Positions 19,023-28,146 of a stretch of DNA of 64,000 bases are shown piece after piece. Where the stretch lies: the NCBI RefSeq assembly GCF_004341085.1, contig NZ_SLXW01000004.1, positions 372,001 through 436,000 of the forward strand. The letters run 5' to 3'. Both the position numbers and the translations under genes were made by a program. Position 1 is the stretch's first letter; the number at the start of each line of letters is the position of its first letter. The notes beneath the pieces were generated by a model. It worked only from the letters and a program-made list of their open reading frames with translations, had not been told where the DNA came from and searched no databases. Source of the DNA: Sphingomonas sp. PP-CE-1G-424 (lineage in GTDB: Bacteria > Pseudomonadota > Alphaproteobacteria > Sphingomonadales > Sphingomonadaceae).

Positions 19023-19042
19023 AACTTCGCATTATGCCTTTA

Positions 19043-19055
19043 TCGTCGCATACGA
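19043..19055. promoter_or_regulatory. Candidate GntR autoregulatory site
   Basis: TCGT (19043-19046) and ACGA (19052-19055) flank CGCAT, 21 bases upstream of the GntR start. FCD-type regulators often bind short palindromes with such half-sites near their own gene. The evidence is only the symmetry and the place. Confidence 0.3.
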
Positions 19056-19132
19056 CACTATCAATTGCTCGGAGCAATCTGAACAGGTGTTTGACGCGCG
19101 CGGCGGTCGCTGTCGTCGACGCAAGGCAGCGA

Positions 19133-19172
19133 CCCGGCGATACGGGTCCCTTGGTGGGACCGCATCGCCGGG
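19133..19172 (-). terminator. Long hairpin after xylA
   Basis: CCCGGCGAT (19133-19141) and GGTCCC (19145-19150) pair with GGGACC (19156-19161) and ATCGCCGGG (19164-19172) around a 5-base loop with a small internal bulge. It starts 8 bases after the xylA stop and would separate the xyl operon from the GntR gene. No T-run follows. Confidence 0.6.
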
Positions 19173-19179
19173 CTGATGA

Positions 19180-20487
19180 TCACATGAAGCGGTTCATCAG
19201 GTTCTCGATCCGCTCCTGCCGGCCCGAGCGCGGCTTCGGATCGATCGCGCGGTCGCCTGCCAGATCGGCGATCGTCGCGAGATCGCTGGTGCCGATCATC
19301 TTGCCGAGCTCACCGTTCCAGCCGGCGTAACGCTCGGTCTTGAACGCATCGAGACGGCCGTCCTCGATCAGCGCGGCGGCGTTGAGCAGGCCCTTGGCGA
19401 CGACGTCGATCCCGCCGACATGACCGTAGAACAGGTCGATCGGGTCCATCGACTGGCGACGGACCTTGGCGTCGAAGTTGAAGCCGCCGGTCTTGAAGCC
19501 GCCGGCACGCAGGATCTCGACCATCGCGAGCGTGAGTTCCTCGACCGAGTTGGGAAACTGATCGGTGTCCCAGCCATTCTGCGGATCGCCGCGGTTGGCG
19601 TCGATCGAGCCGAAGATGTCGAGTGCGGCGGCGGTGGCGATCTCGTGCTCGAAGGTGTGGCCCGACAGCGTGGCGTGGTTCGCCTCGATGTTGACCTTCA
19701 CTTCGTTCTCGAGGCCGTAGCGCTTGAGGAAACCGTACACGGTGGCGGTGTCGAAGTCGTACTGGTGCTTGGTCGGCTCGTGCGGCTTGGGTTCGATCAG
19801 GATCGTGCCCTTGAAGCCGATCTTGTGCTTGTGCTCGACCACCAGGTTGAGGAAGCGGCCGAAATTATCCAGCTCGCGCTTCATGTCGGTGTTGAGCAGC
19901 GTCTCATAGCCTTCGCGACCGCCCCACAGCACGTAGTTCTCGCCGCCGAGACGGTGCGTCGCCTCGAGCGCATCGCGAACCTGCATCGCGGCGAACGCGA
20001 ACACCTCGGGGTCGGGATTGGTCGAGGCACCGGCGGCGTAGCGCGGGTGGCTGAACGCGTTGGCGGTGCCCCACAGGAGCTTGCGACCCGACGACGCCTG
20101 GAGCTTTTCGAGATGGTCGACGGCTTCGGCGAAGAATTTGCGATGCTCGGCGACCGAGTTCGCGTCGGCCATCACGTCGACGTCGTGGAAGCAGTAGAAG
20201 GGCACGTCGAGGCGCGTGAAGAAATCGAATGCCGCCTCGCGCTTTTCCGCCGCCGCCGCGCTGTCGTTGGCGCCGCGATGCCACGGGCGATCGAACGTGC
20301 CGCCGCCGAACACGTCGGAGCCGGGCCAGCAGAAGGTGTGCCAGAAGCACGCGGCAAAGCGCAGATGCTCTGCCATCGTCTTGCCGAGCACGACCCGGTC
20401 CTTGTCGTAGAAGCGGTAGGCGAGTTCGTTGGTCGTATCCGGGCCCTCGTACTTGATCGGGGCGATGTCGGCGAAGAAGTCGGCCAT
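19180..20487 (-). CDS. xylA: Xylose isomerase
   Basis: A 435-residue class II xylose isomerase that converts D-xylose to D-xylulose in the cytosol using two divalent metal ions. Family blocks seen are [71 protein letters not shown] and [20 protein letters not shown], which contain the metal-binding Glu, Asp and His residues and the catalytic His/Asp pair. The ATG at 20487 shares one base with the xylB stop (TGATG) and has AAGGA upstream, so translation is coupled to xylB. Presence of xylA/xylB shows the isomerase route for xylose rather than the oxidative Weimberg route of Caulobacter. Confidence 0.97.
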   Translation of the reverse strand: MADFFADIAPIKYEGPDTTNELAYRFYDKDRVVLGKTMAEHLRFAACFWHTFCWPGSDVFGGGTFDRPWHRGANDSAAAAEKREAAFDFFTRLDVPFYCFHDVDVMADANSVAEHRKFFAEAVDHLEKLQASSGRKLLWGTANAFSHPRYAAGASTNPDPEVFAFAAMQVRDALEATHRLGGENYVLWGGREGYETLLNTDMKRELDNFGRFLNLVVEHKHKIGFKGTILIEPKPHEPTKHQYDFDTATVYGFLKRYGLENEVKVNIEANHATLSGHTFEHEIATAAALDIFGSIDANRGDPQNGWDTDQFPNSVEELTLAMVEILRAGGFKTGGFNFDAKVRRQSMDPIDLFYGHVGGIDVVAKGLLNAAALIEDGRLDAFKTERYAGWNGELGKMIGTSDLATIADLAGDRAIDPKPRSGRQERIENLMNRFM

Positions 20488-21947
20488 CAAAAATTCCTTG
20501 GCGAGTTTTTGGGGGTGATGCGGGAATAGGCGGCACGGAACGCGTCGCGCTTGGCGGCGAGCGTATCCGCGATGGCGGGATCGGGAACGATGGTGCGCGC
20601 GACGGGCGGCGCGACGCAGACCGAGGCCGGATCGCCGCCGTCGACCGCGAGCTGCGCGAGCCGGGCGGCACCGAGCGCCGGGCCGACCTCGCCGCCTTCG
20701 AGATAGACGAGTTCGACATCCATCGCCGCGGCGATGATCCGGCCCCAATAGCCCGAGCGCGCGCCGCCGCCGATCACCGACAGGCGATCGACCGTGGTGC
20801 CGGTCTCGCGCAGCACGTCGAGCCCGTCGGCCAGCGCGAAGGCGACGCCCTCCAGCACAGCCTGCGCGAGGCGGTTGCCGTCGGTGTCGTTGTCGAGCCC
20901 GAGGAACGCGCCGCGGACGTCGGCGTCGTTATGCGGCGTCCGCTCGCCCGAGAGATAGGGGAGGAACAGCTCGGGGCCGCCGGCGGGACCGACCGATTCG
21001 GCGCGCGCGAGCAGGTCGGCGACGCTCTGCGTGCCGGTAATCCGTGCCACCCAGTCGACGCACGAGGCAGCCGACAGGTGTACCGACATCTGATGCCACA
21101 GGCCGGGCAGCGCGTGGCAGAAGGTATGCGCCGCGCGCTCCGGGCTGGGCCGGAAGTCGTCGGTGGCGACGAAGATCACGCCCGACGTGCCGAGCGAGAG
21201 CAGCGCGTCGCCGTCACGGACGACGCCGACACCGACCGCGCCGGCGGCGTTGTCGCCGCCGCCGGCCGCGACCGGCACGCGCGGCATGCCCCAGGCCTCG
21301 GCGATGTCCGCCTGCAACTGGCCGGTGATCGCCGAGCCTTCGAACAGGCCGGGCATATTGGCGGTGGACAGGCCGCATGCCGACAGCAGCGTGTCGCTCC
21401 AGCGTCGCGCGCCGACGTCGAGCCACAAGGTGCCGGCGCTGTCCGACAGGTCCGACGCCTTGTCGCCGGTCATCTGCAGCCGGACGTAATCCTTGGGCAG
21501 CAGAACGGTCGCGATCTTCGCAAAGACGTCCGGCTCGTGATTGCGCAGCCACAGCAGCTTGGGGGCGGTGAAGCCCGGCATCGCGATGTTGCCGGAGATC
21601 GCGCGCAGTTCGGGGACCGCAGCCTCCAGTTCGGCGCACTCCGCGGCGCAGCGACCGTCGTTCCACAGGATCGCGGGGCGCAGCGGCCGATCGTCCGCAC
21701 CCAGCACGGTCGCGCCGTGCATCTGCCCGGCGAGACCGACGCCGCGGACCGAGCGCCGGACGCTGGCGTCGATCGCCAGCACCGCCGCATTGGTCGCGCG
21801 CCACCACGCATCGGGATCCTGTTCGGACCAGAGCGGGTGCGGCCGCTGGACGGTGAGCGCGGCGGTGCCCTGGCCGACGACCGCGCCGGCCTCGTCGAGC
21901 ACCACCGCCTTTACGCCGGACGTGCCGATATCGATTCCGAGAAACAT
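20487..21947 (-). CDS. xylB: Xylulokinase
   Basis: A 486-residue FGGY-family kinase that phosphorylates D-xylulose to xylulose-5-phosphate for the pentose phosphate pathway. [20 protein letters not shown] is the phosphate-1 loop; [17 protein letters not shown] and AILWNDGRC are xylulokinase-specific sugar-binding blocks; [13 protein letters not shown] and [15 protein letters not shown] are the phosphate-2 and adenosine parts. The start at 21947 lies four bases after the stop of the GH43 gene, and its end overlaps xylA by one base, so GH43-xylB-xylA is one operon. Confidence 0.97.
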   Translation of the reverse strand: MFLGIDIGTSGVKAVVLDEAGAVVGQGTAALTVQRPHPLWSEQDPDAWWRATNAAVLAIDASVRRSVRGVGLAGQMHGATVLGADDRPLRPAILWNDGRCAAECAELEAAVPELRAISGNIAMPGFTAPKLLWLRNHEPDVFAKIATVLLPKDYVRLQMTGDKASDLSDSAGTLWLDVGARRWSDTLLSACGLSTANMPGLFEGSAITGQLQADIAEAWGMPRVPVAAGGGDNAAGAVGVGVVRDGDALLSLGTSGVIFVATDDFRPSPERAAHTFCHALPGLWHQMSVHLSAASCVDWVARITGTQSVADLLARAESVGPAGGPELFLPYLSGERTPHNDADVRGAFLGLDNDTDGNRLAQAVLEGVAFALADGLDVLRETGTTVDRLSVIGGGARSGYWGRIIAAAMDVELVYLEGGEVGPALGAARLAQLAVDGGDPASVCVAPPVARTIVPDPAIADTLAAKRDAFRAAYSRITPKNSPRNF

Positions 21948-21951
21948 GCGA

Positions 21952-23046
21952 CTACTTCTTGAACGGATCGATGGTGACGATCGAGCCGTCGGGATTGAAG
22001 GTGAGCTCGGTCATCTTCGCCGATCGCAGATGGTTGCGGTTCGACAATTGCGTGTCGTGGTAGACCAGCTGCCACGTGTTGCCGACCTTCAGGATCGAAT
22101 GATGCGTCGTCCAGCCCTGTACCGGCAGCAGGATCTTGCCCTGGTAACGGAACGGGCCAAGCGGGCTGGTGCCGGTCGCATAGGCGATGAAGTGCGTGTC
22201 GCCGGTCGAATAGGTGAAATAGTATTTGCCGCCGCGCTTGAACATCCACGAGGCTTCGAAGAACCGCCGGTCGTGATCGCCGCCGAGCAACGGCTTGCCG
22301 GCTTCGTCGAGGATCGCGACGTCGCGTGGTGGCGCCGCGAACTGCTTCATGTCGGCCGTCAGCTTGGCGACCTTGGGCATCAGCGCGGGCTTGCCGTCCT
22401 GCTTCAGGTCGGTGTCGCCTGCGTTCGGATCGAACCTGCCGGTCGCCCAGCGCTGCAACTGGCCACCCCAGATGCCGCCGAAATACATGTAGCTCGCGCC
22501 GTCGGTATCGGTGAACACCGCCGGATCGATCGAATAGCTGCCCTTGATCGGCATCGGCTCGGCCTTGAACGGACCGACCGGCGACTTCGACGTCGCGACG
22601 CCGATCCGGAAGACGCCCTTGGCGTCGCGCGCGGGGATGTAGAGGTAATAGGTGCCGTTCTTGTACGCGGCATCCGGCGCCCAGCTCTGCTTCGACGCCC
22701 AGGGGATGTTCTTCACGTCGATCGCGACCGGATGGACCGTTACCGGTCCGCCGACCCTGTCCATGCTGAGGACACGGTAGTCGTGCATCGCGTACTGATT
22801 GCCGAGATCGTCGTCGGGAATGCCCGCGTCGACGTCGTGGCTGGGATAGATGTAGATCTTGCCGCCGAAGACATGCGCGGAAGGGTCGGCGGCGTAGATT
22901 TCGCGCGTCAGCGGTTGCGCGAGATACTGTTTGCCGTCCGGGCTGACCGTCGATCCGGTCTTGGGCGGCGTCGATTGCGCGCCGGAGATCGTCGCGGTGA
23001 GCGCGATGGCGGCTAGGGCCACGCCGGGGAACAGACTGTAGCGCAT
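21952..23046 (-). CDS. Glycoside hydrolase family 43 (beta-xylosidase/arabinofuranosidase type)
   Basis: A 364-residue five-bladed beta-propeller enzyme of GH43. The expected acidic triad is visible: the general base Asp in IYAADPSAHVF, the pKa-modulating Asp in SIDPAVFTDTDG and the acid Glu in RRFFEASWMFKR. A Sec signal (MRYSLFPGVALAAIALTATISGAQS) exports it, so xylose or arabinose would be freed in the periplasm. The ATG at 23046 is chosen because the signal begins there; AGAGGA lies about 11 bases upstream. First gene of the operon with xylB and xylA, under a promoter with a LacI-type operator. Confidence 0.92.
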   Translation of the reverse strand: MRYSLFPGVALAAIALTATISGAQSTPPKTGSTVSPDGKQYLAQPLTREIYAADPSAHVFGGKIYIYPSHDVDAGIPDDDLGNQYAMHDYRVLSMDRVGGPVTVHPVAIDVKNIPWASKQSWAPDAAYKNGTYYLYIPARDAKGVFRIGVATSKSPVGPFKAEPMPIKGSYSIDPAVFTDTDGASYMYFGGIWGGQLQRWATGRFDPNAGDTDLKQDGKPALMPKVAKLTADMKQFAAPPRDVAILDEAGKPLLGGDHDRRFFEASWMFKRGGKYYFTYSTGDTHFIAYATGTSPLGPFRYQGKILLPVQGWTTHHSILKVGNTWQLVYHDTQLSNRNHLRSAKMTELTFNPDGSIVTIDPFKK

Positions 23047-23103
23047 TGCGGATCGGTCCTCTCTCTGTACCGCCTGCTCTCTATGAAGCCTGTCGGTGAA
23101 TAT

Positions 23104-23142
23104 CGATACCGCTACCATATGCCCGGTATCGCCATTGGGCAA
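23104..23142 (-). promoter_or_regulatory. Promoter of the GH43-xylB-xylA operon with overlapping LacI-type operator
   Basis: On the minus strand TTGCCC (23142-23137) and TATGGT (23119-23114) are 17 bases apart. The palindrome at 23104-23117, CGATACCGCTACCA on the plus strand, overlaps the -10 element and the likely start point. It differs at three positions from the sites at 6785 and 24377. The divergent LacI gene starts 159 bases away, so the site may also serve autoregulation. Confidence 0.65.
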
Positions 23143-23275
23143 GCGTTCAGGCCGTACGGCGTAGAATTCATTCCCGAGTTTCGGCGATCTCCCTCGGCGC
23201 TCGTATTTACGGTACGCTTGGGCGAATCTTGCCGCACCGGTTGCGGTCCCCGATCGTTGCGCTAACACCCCTGTC

Positions 23276-24361
23276 ATGACAGTTCATTCGCCAGCGCCAA
23301 CTCGCTCCTCGCGCCGCGGAGGCTCGACTCCCACCATCAGCGACGTGGCGGCGCGCGCCGGGGTTTCCCCGATGACCGTCTCGCGTGTGATCAACGGCGA
23401 GACCAACGTACGGCCCAAGACGCGCGAGACGGTGAATGCGGCGATCGCAGCGCTGAACTACGCCCCCAATCCCGCGGCACGCAGCCTGGCCGGGGCAGGG
23501 CAGACGCGGATCGGTCTGTTGTACAGCAATCCGAGCGCGGGCTTCTTGAGCGAATTCTTGCTCGGCAGTCTCGAACAGGCGAGTCGCCGCGACGTCCAGA
23601 TCGTCGTCGAGAAGTGCGAACTGGGCGATCACGAGCTCGAGGTGACGCGACACCTGATCGAGGGCGGGATCGACGGCATCATCTTGCCGCCGCCGTTGTG
23701 CGAAGCGGCCGGCGTCCTCGACCTGCTTGCCAAGGCCGGCATCCCGGCGATCGCGGTGGCGACTGCGATGCCATCCGCGGACCAGCTGGCGATCGGCATC
23801 GACGATCGCGAGGCGGCGTCGATGATGACGCAGCACATCATGGACCTCGGCCATCGGCGGATCGGCTTCATAACCGGCGATCCCAACCTGTCGGCCAGTG
23901 CCCAGCGCTATGCGGGCTATACCGTCGCGCTCGAACAGGCGGGTTTGCCGTTCGACCCGAGCCTGGTCGCCGACGGCCTGTTCACCTACCGATCGGGGCT
24001 CGACGCCGCGGAGCAACTGCTCGCGCTCGAAAATCCACCCACCGCGATCTTCGCGTCGAACGACGACATGGCAGCGGCAACGGTAGCGATCGCGCATCGC
24101 CGCGGCATCGACGTGCCGGGCGACCTGACGGTCTGCGGATTCGACGACACGACGCTGTCGACCGCGATCTGGCCCGAACTCACGACCATCCACCAGCCGA
24201 TCGCGGATATGGCGCGTGCAGCGGTCGATCTTCTGGTCACCGCGATCCGGCAGTCGGGCAGCGGCGCGAAGATCGAACGCCACCAGACGCTCGATTTCAC
24301 CCTGATCCGGCGGCAGTCCGACGCCGCGCCGCGCCGGAGGCCGCGCGAGAGCCGCACTTGA
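23276..24361 (+). CDS. LacI-family transcriptional regulator, probable repressor of the xylan/xylose regulon
   Basis: A 361-residue LacI/GalR regulator. Residues about 20-65 form the DNA-binding helix-turn-helix and hinge (TISDVAARAGVSPMTVSRVI, RSLAGAGQTRIGLLY); the rest is the periplasmic-binding-like sugar domain (IGIDDREAASMMTQHIMDLG, HRRIGFITGDP, IFASNDDMAAATV, VCGFDDTTLSTAIWPELTTI). It lies between the divergent xyl operon and the sugar symporter gene, and 14-base CG-centred LacI-type operators stand on both sides and before the GH3/GH67 pair. Xylose or a xylo-oligosaccharide as inducer is inferred from this setting. Confidence 0.92.
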   Translation: MTVHSPAPTRSSRRGGSTPTISDVAARAGVSPMTVSRVINGETNVRPKTRETVNAAIAALNYAPNPAARSLAGAGQTRIGLLYSNPSAGFLSEFLLGSLEQASRRDVQIVVEKCELGDHELEVTRHLIEGGIDGIILPPPLCEAAGVLDLLAKAGIPAIAVATAMPSADQLAIGIDDREAASMMTQHIMDLGHRRIGFITGDPNLSASAQRYAGYTVALEQAGLPFDPSLVADGLFTYRSGLDAAEQLLALENPPTAIFASNDDMAAATVAIAHRRGIDVPGDLTVCGFDDTTLSTAIWPELTTIHQPIADMARAAVDLLVTAIRQSGSGAKIERHQTLDFTLIRRQSDAAPRRRPRESRT

Positions 24362-24376
24362 CGCGCGCACCAGACT

Positions 24377-24390
24377 TGATAGCGATACCA
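24377..24390. promoter_or_regulatory. LacI-type operator upstream of the sugar symporter
   Basis: TGATAGCGATACCA lies 15 bases after the LacI stop and 259 bases before the symporter start. It is the exact reverse complement of the site at 6785-6798. A further half-site (CGATACCA) ends at 24419. The rest of the 288-base gap shows no gene. Confidence 0.6.
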
Positions 24391-24649
24391 TAGAGACGCG
24401 GATCGGCCGATCGATACCAGCGCCATTGTTGAGGATTGGGTGTGATCGAACCGACGCTAGATCCTCGCAAGGACCGGCACCAAGCCGGTGGACGCGGCTG
24501 TCGATCCGCCGCGCCACTGTCGGCGCGATCGCCCGCATGATCGGCGTTTCCAGAACGTCTGGACGACTGTCCACATGGTGAGACCGCGTCCGCACACCAT
24601 CACGCAACATGCACAAATCAGCCGATAATAACGGCATTTAGGAGGGGCT

Positions 24650-26074
24650 ATGTCGGAGAGTATCAGAGGATCGGGCGGATCGGCGGTGAACTACGGTTTC
24701 ATCACCGCGATCGTCGCCGTCGCCACCATCGGCGGGTTCATGTTCGGCTATGATTCGGGCGTGATCAACGGCACGCAGAAGGGGCTCGAAGCGGCCTTCG
24801 CGCTTGGACGGCTCGGGATTGGCGTCAATGTCGGCGCGATTCTGGTCGGGTCCGCGATCGGTGCATTCGGCGCCGGGCGGTTGTCGGATGCGATCGGTCG
24901 CCGCAGCGTCATGATGCTGTCGGCGGTACTGTTCCTCGTGTCGGCGCTAGTCGCGGGCGCGGCAGGCTCGTCGGCGATCTTCATTCTGGCCCGGATCATC
25001 GGCGGTCTCGGCGTTGGCGCCGCCAGCGTCACCTCGCCGGTCTACATCTCCGAAGTCACGCCGGCGGCGATCCGCGGGCGCCTGTCGAGCGTCCAGCAGG
25101 TCATGATCATCTCGGGCCTGACCGGCGCGTTCGTCGCGAATTTCGCGGTCGCGCGCTATGCCGGTGGCTCGACCGCCGAATTCTGGCTTCATCAGTCGGC
25201 GTGGCGCTGGATGTTCTGGTTCCAGGCGATCCCGGCTCTGGTCTATCTGATCGCACTGACGGTCATCCCGGAAAGCCCGCGCTTCCTGGTCGCCAAGGGG
25301 CGTGACGAGCAGGCGCGGACCGTCCTGACCCGGCTGTTCGGCCGTGAGGAGGCCGATCGCAAGGTGATCGAAATCCGCAATTCGCTCGCCAAGGACCACC
25401 ACAAGCCCAAGCTGTCCGATCTGCTCGACAAGACCACCGGCAAGGTCCGTCCGATCCTGTGGGCGGGCATCGGTCTCGCGATCTTCCAGCAGTTCGTCGG
25501 CATCAACGTCGTGTTCTATTACGGCGCGGTGCTGTGGGAGGCGGTGGGCTTCACCGAGGACAACGCGCTCCAGATCAACATCCTGTCGGGCGTCCTGTCG
25601 ATCGCGGCGTGCCTGTTCACGATCGCGACCGTCGACAAGATCGGTCGCAAGCCGCTGCTGCTGGTCGGATCGGCCGGCATGGCGGTCACGCTGGCGATCG
25701 TCGCCTATGCGTTTTCGACCGCGGTCACCGACGCGGCGGGCGCGGTCAGCCTGCCGGGCCATAACGGCCTAATCGCGCTGATCTCGGCCAACCTCTACGT
25801 CATCTTCTTCAACGCGAGCTGGGGCCCGGTGATGTGGGTGATGCTCGGCGAGATGTTCCCGCAGCAGATCCGTGGTTCGGGGCTGGCGGTCGCCGGCTTC
25901 GCGCAGTGGATCGCCAATGCCGCGATTTCGGTGAGCTTCCCGGCGCTGGCGGTCTCGCCGGGGCTGAGCGTCACCTATTTCGGCTACGCGTTCTTCGCAG
26001 CGGCGTCGTTCTTCTTCGTGAAGGCGATGGTCAACGAGACGCGCGGACGCGAACTCGAAGACATGCAGGGGTGA
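24650..26074 (+). CDS. MFS sugar porter (XylE/GalP-like sugar/H+ symporter)
   Basis: A 474-residue, 12-helix inner-membrane transporter of the sugar porter family. GRLSDAIGRR between helices 2 and 3, PVYISEVTPAAIRGRL, VIPESPRFLVAKGR, QQFVGINVVFYYG, DKIGRKPLLLVGS and NASWGPVMWVMLGEMFP are the classical signatures; the QQFVGIN block lines the sugar site in XylE. Xylose import is inferred from its place beside the LacI regulator and the xylose operon. The ATG has GGAGGGG upstream. A strong terminator follows. Confidence 0.93.
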   Translation: MSESIRGSGGSAVNYGFITAIVAVATIGGFMFGYDSGVINGTQKGLEAAFALGRLGIGVNVGAILVGSAIGAFGAGRLSDAIGRRSVMMLSAVLFLVSALVAGAAGSSAIFILARIIGGLGVGAASVTSPVYISEVTPAAIRGRLSSVQQVMIISGLTGAFVANFAVARYAGGSTAEFWLHQSAWRWMFWFQAIPALVYLIALTVIPESPRFLVAKGRDEQARTVLTRLFGREEADRKVIEIRNSLAKDHHKPKLSDLLDKTTGKVRPILWAGIGLAIFQQFVGINVVFYYGAVLWEAVGFTEDNALQINILSGVLSIAACLFTIATVDKIGRKPLLLVGSAGMAVTLAIVAYAFSTAVTDAAGAVSLPGHNGLIALISANLYVIFFNASWGPVMWVMLGEMFPQQIRGSGLAVAGFAQWIANAAISVSFPALAVSPGLSVTYFGYAFFAAASFFFVKAMVNETRGRELEDMQG

Positions 26075-26080
26075 TCCTCG

Positions 26081-26110
26081 CGGGAGGGCCTCGGCCCTCC
26101 CGTTGTTTCT
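26081..26110 (+). terminator. Rho-independent terminator after the sugar symporter
   Basis: CGGGAGGGCC (26081-26090) pairs perfectly with GGCCCTCCCG (26093-26102) around a 2-base centre, followed by TTGTTTC. It begins 6 bases after the stop codon and marks the right border of the xylan locus. Confidence 0.85.
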
Positions 26111-26357
26111 GGATATAACGATGATCGGTCGAGGCGCATCTGCTCGATCGGCGCTTATCCCTTTGCTAAAGAGCGCCAAATACGTCGCTCTAGTACGCGG
26201 CCTTGGTGTGGCGCGGTGGCGCTGCGCGACACCGGAATATGAGCCGGTAGCCACACGGTTCGGCGGCGGATTTCCCTAATTTTTCAATGTCGTCACGTTT
26301 GACGTAGGTGAAACCGTTAACGATTGTAATTTATCAGCTATCCCGAAAGGGAAGCCC

Positions 26358-28139
26358 GTGCGTGACTATCTAGAGAAGGCTCGGCTTGACGCTTTGCACC
26401 AGCTCAAGCTGCTCGATACGCCGTCGAGCGAGAGCTTTGATCGTATCACGCGCATGGCCAGCCAGATCTTCGGCCTGCCGGTAGCGGCCATTTCGCTGAC
26501 CGATCGCGATCGACAGTGGTTCAAGTCGCGGGTCGGGATTTCTCACGACTCGATTACCCGCAGAAAAGCGCCGTGTTCGCAGGTCGCCGAATCGACGAGC
26601 CCGCTGGTCATCGAGGACCTGCAGGCGGACTGTTTTTACGCCGAAAGCCCGTTGGGCCTTGCCGGCACCCGGTTCTACGCGGGTGCACCGCTCGTCACCA
26701 GCGAAGGCTATGGTCTTGGCTCGCTCTGCGTGCTCGGCACCGAGCCGCGGCAGGTGTCCGCCGCCGAAATGGCCGCATTGACCGACCTCGCGGCGATGGT
26801 CATGGCGCAGATCGAGTTGCAGCATGCGTTCGGCCGGATCGATCCGATCAGCGGTATGCCCAACCGCAATCAGTTCCGCGAGGACCTCCTAGATCTGACG
26901 CGCGACCATAGCGGCGAGCACCGGCTCGTCGTCGTCGTCGATTTGGGCCGGGACGACCAGATCAACCGGATCTTGCGCGTGATGGGCGGAGCGCGGGTCG
27001 ACGCGTTGATCCGGGAGGCCGCGCTGTCGCTGCAACAGCGGCTCGATTCCTCCCGCGTCGCCTATCACGTCGGCCCGGCGCAATTCGCCTTTCTAGGGCC
27101 ACCCGACGCGGATCAGAATGCGTACATGGCGGTCCTGGCGTCGGGCTTCGCGGCGATCCGGGCGTCCTCGTCGGTCCGGTTCGTCACCAACGTCGCGATC
27201 GGCGTTCGCGCGTTCACGCTGGGTGACGCGGCGGCCGACGACGTGTTGCGCGCGGCGGCCAGCGCGGCGCAGGATGCCCGGCAGGTGGATGGTGCGATCG
27301 CGCTGTATTCGCCGGCCAGCGACATCGCGCATCGCCGTCAATATACGCTTTTGCAGGATTTCGGGACCGCGCTCGAAGCCGGCGATCAGCTTCGGCTGAT
27401 GTTTCAACCGCGTGTCGAACTGGCGACGCGGCGCTGCATCGGCGTCGAGGCATTGCTGCGATGGCGGCACCCGGTGCTCGGTGAAATATCGCCCGCCGAA
27501 TTCATCCCGATCATCGAACACACGTCGCTGGCCCGACCGACCACGCAGTGGGTGCTGGACGCGGCGATGGATCAGCTCGTCGGCTGGAACGAGGCCGGCA
27601 TAGGCGTTGCGGTTTCCGTCAATATCTCGGCTGCCAACCTCGAAGAGACGGACCTGATCGAACGCATCCAGCTGGGGATGCTGCGGCGTCAGCTGCGCCC
27701 CGATCAACTCGAGATCGAACTCACCGAGAGCGCGATCATGGATCACCCCGAGCAGGCGCTGGCGATGCTCGCAGAACTGGCGACGGCGGGCATTTGCCTC
27801 GCGATCGACGACTTCGGCACGGGGCATAGCAGTCTCGCCTATCTGCAGAGGCTGCCGGCGCAGGTCGTCAAGATCGATCAGGCGTTCGTGCGCAACCTCC
27901 GTGCGACTAGCGGCGCGGACTTCGTGCTCGTCGAGACGATGGTCGGCCTGGCCCAGAAGCTTGGCTACCGCGTCGTCGCCGAGGGCGTCGAAAGCGAGGA
28001 CGCGGCCAACGTCCTCGCGCATATCGGTTGCGAAGAGGCGCAGGGCTTCCTGTTCGGGCGACCGATGGACGCGTCGAACTTCGTACGGTGGCTGTCGAGT
28101 TCGGATACGGGGAACGCGCCGATCACCAGCGCCGCCTGA
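26358..28139 (+). CDS. GAF-GGDEF(degenerate)-EAL cyclic-di-GMP phosphodiesterase
   Basis: A 593-residue soluble signalling protein. Residues about 20-155 form a GAF sensor, about 165-320 a GGDEF-like domain whose active motif is replaced by VGPAQF (238-243), so it should not make c-di-GMP. Residues about 330-585 form an EAL domain with EALLRW (Glu364), NISAANL, ELTESAIMD, DDFGTGHSSL, KIDQAFV and EGVES all intact, so it should hydrolyse c-di-GMP to pGpG. The start is a GTG at 26358 with AAGGGA upstream. It is alone, ending 7 bases from a convergent gene. No membrane segment is seen. Confidence 0.92.
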   Translation: MRDYLEKARLDALHQLKLLDTPSSESFDRITRMASQIFGLPVAAISLTDRDRQWFKSRVGISHDSITRRKAPCSQVAESTSPLVIEDLQADCFYAESPLGLAGTRFYAGAPLVTSEGYGLGSLCVLGTEPRQVSAAEMAALTDLAAMVMAQIELQHAFGRIDPISGMPNRNQFREDLLDLTRDHSGEHRLVVVVDLGRDDQINRILRVMGGARVDALIREAALSLQQRLDSSRVAYHVGPAQFAFLGPPDADQNAYMAVLASGFAAIRASSSVRFVTNVAIGVRAFTLGDAAADDVLRAAASAAQDARQVDGAIALYSPASDIAHRRQYTLLQDFGTALEAGDQLRLMFQPRVELATRRCIGVEALLRWRHPVLGEISPAEFIPIIEHTSLARPTTQWVLDAAMDQLVGWNEAGIGVAVSVNISAANLEETDLIERIQLGMLRRQLRPDQLEIELTESAIMDHPEQALAMLAELATAGICLAIDDFGTGHSSLAYLQRLPAQVVKIDQAFVRNLRATSGADFVLVETMVGLAQKLGYRVVAEGVESEDAANVLAHIGCEEAQGFLFGRPMDASNFVRWLSSSDTGNAPITSAA

Positions 28140-28146
28140 GTTGCGG

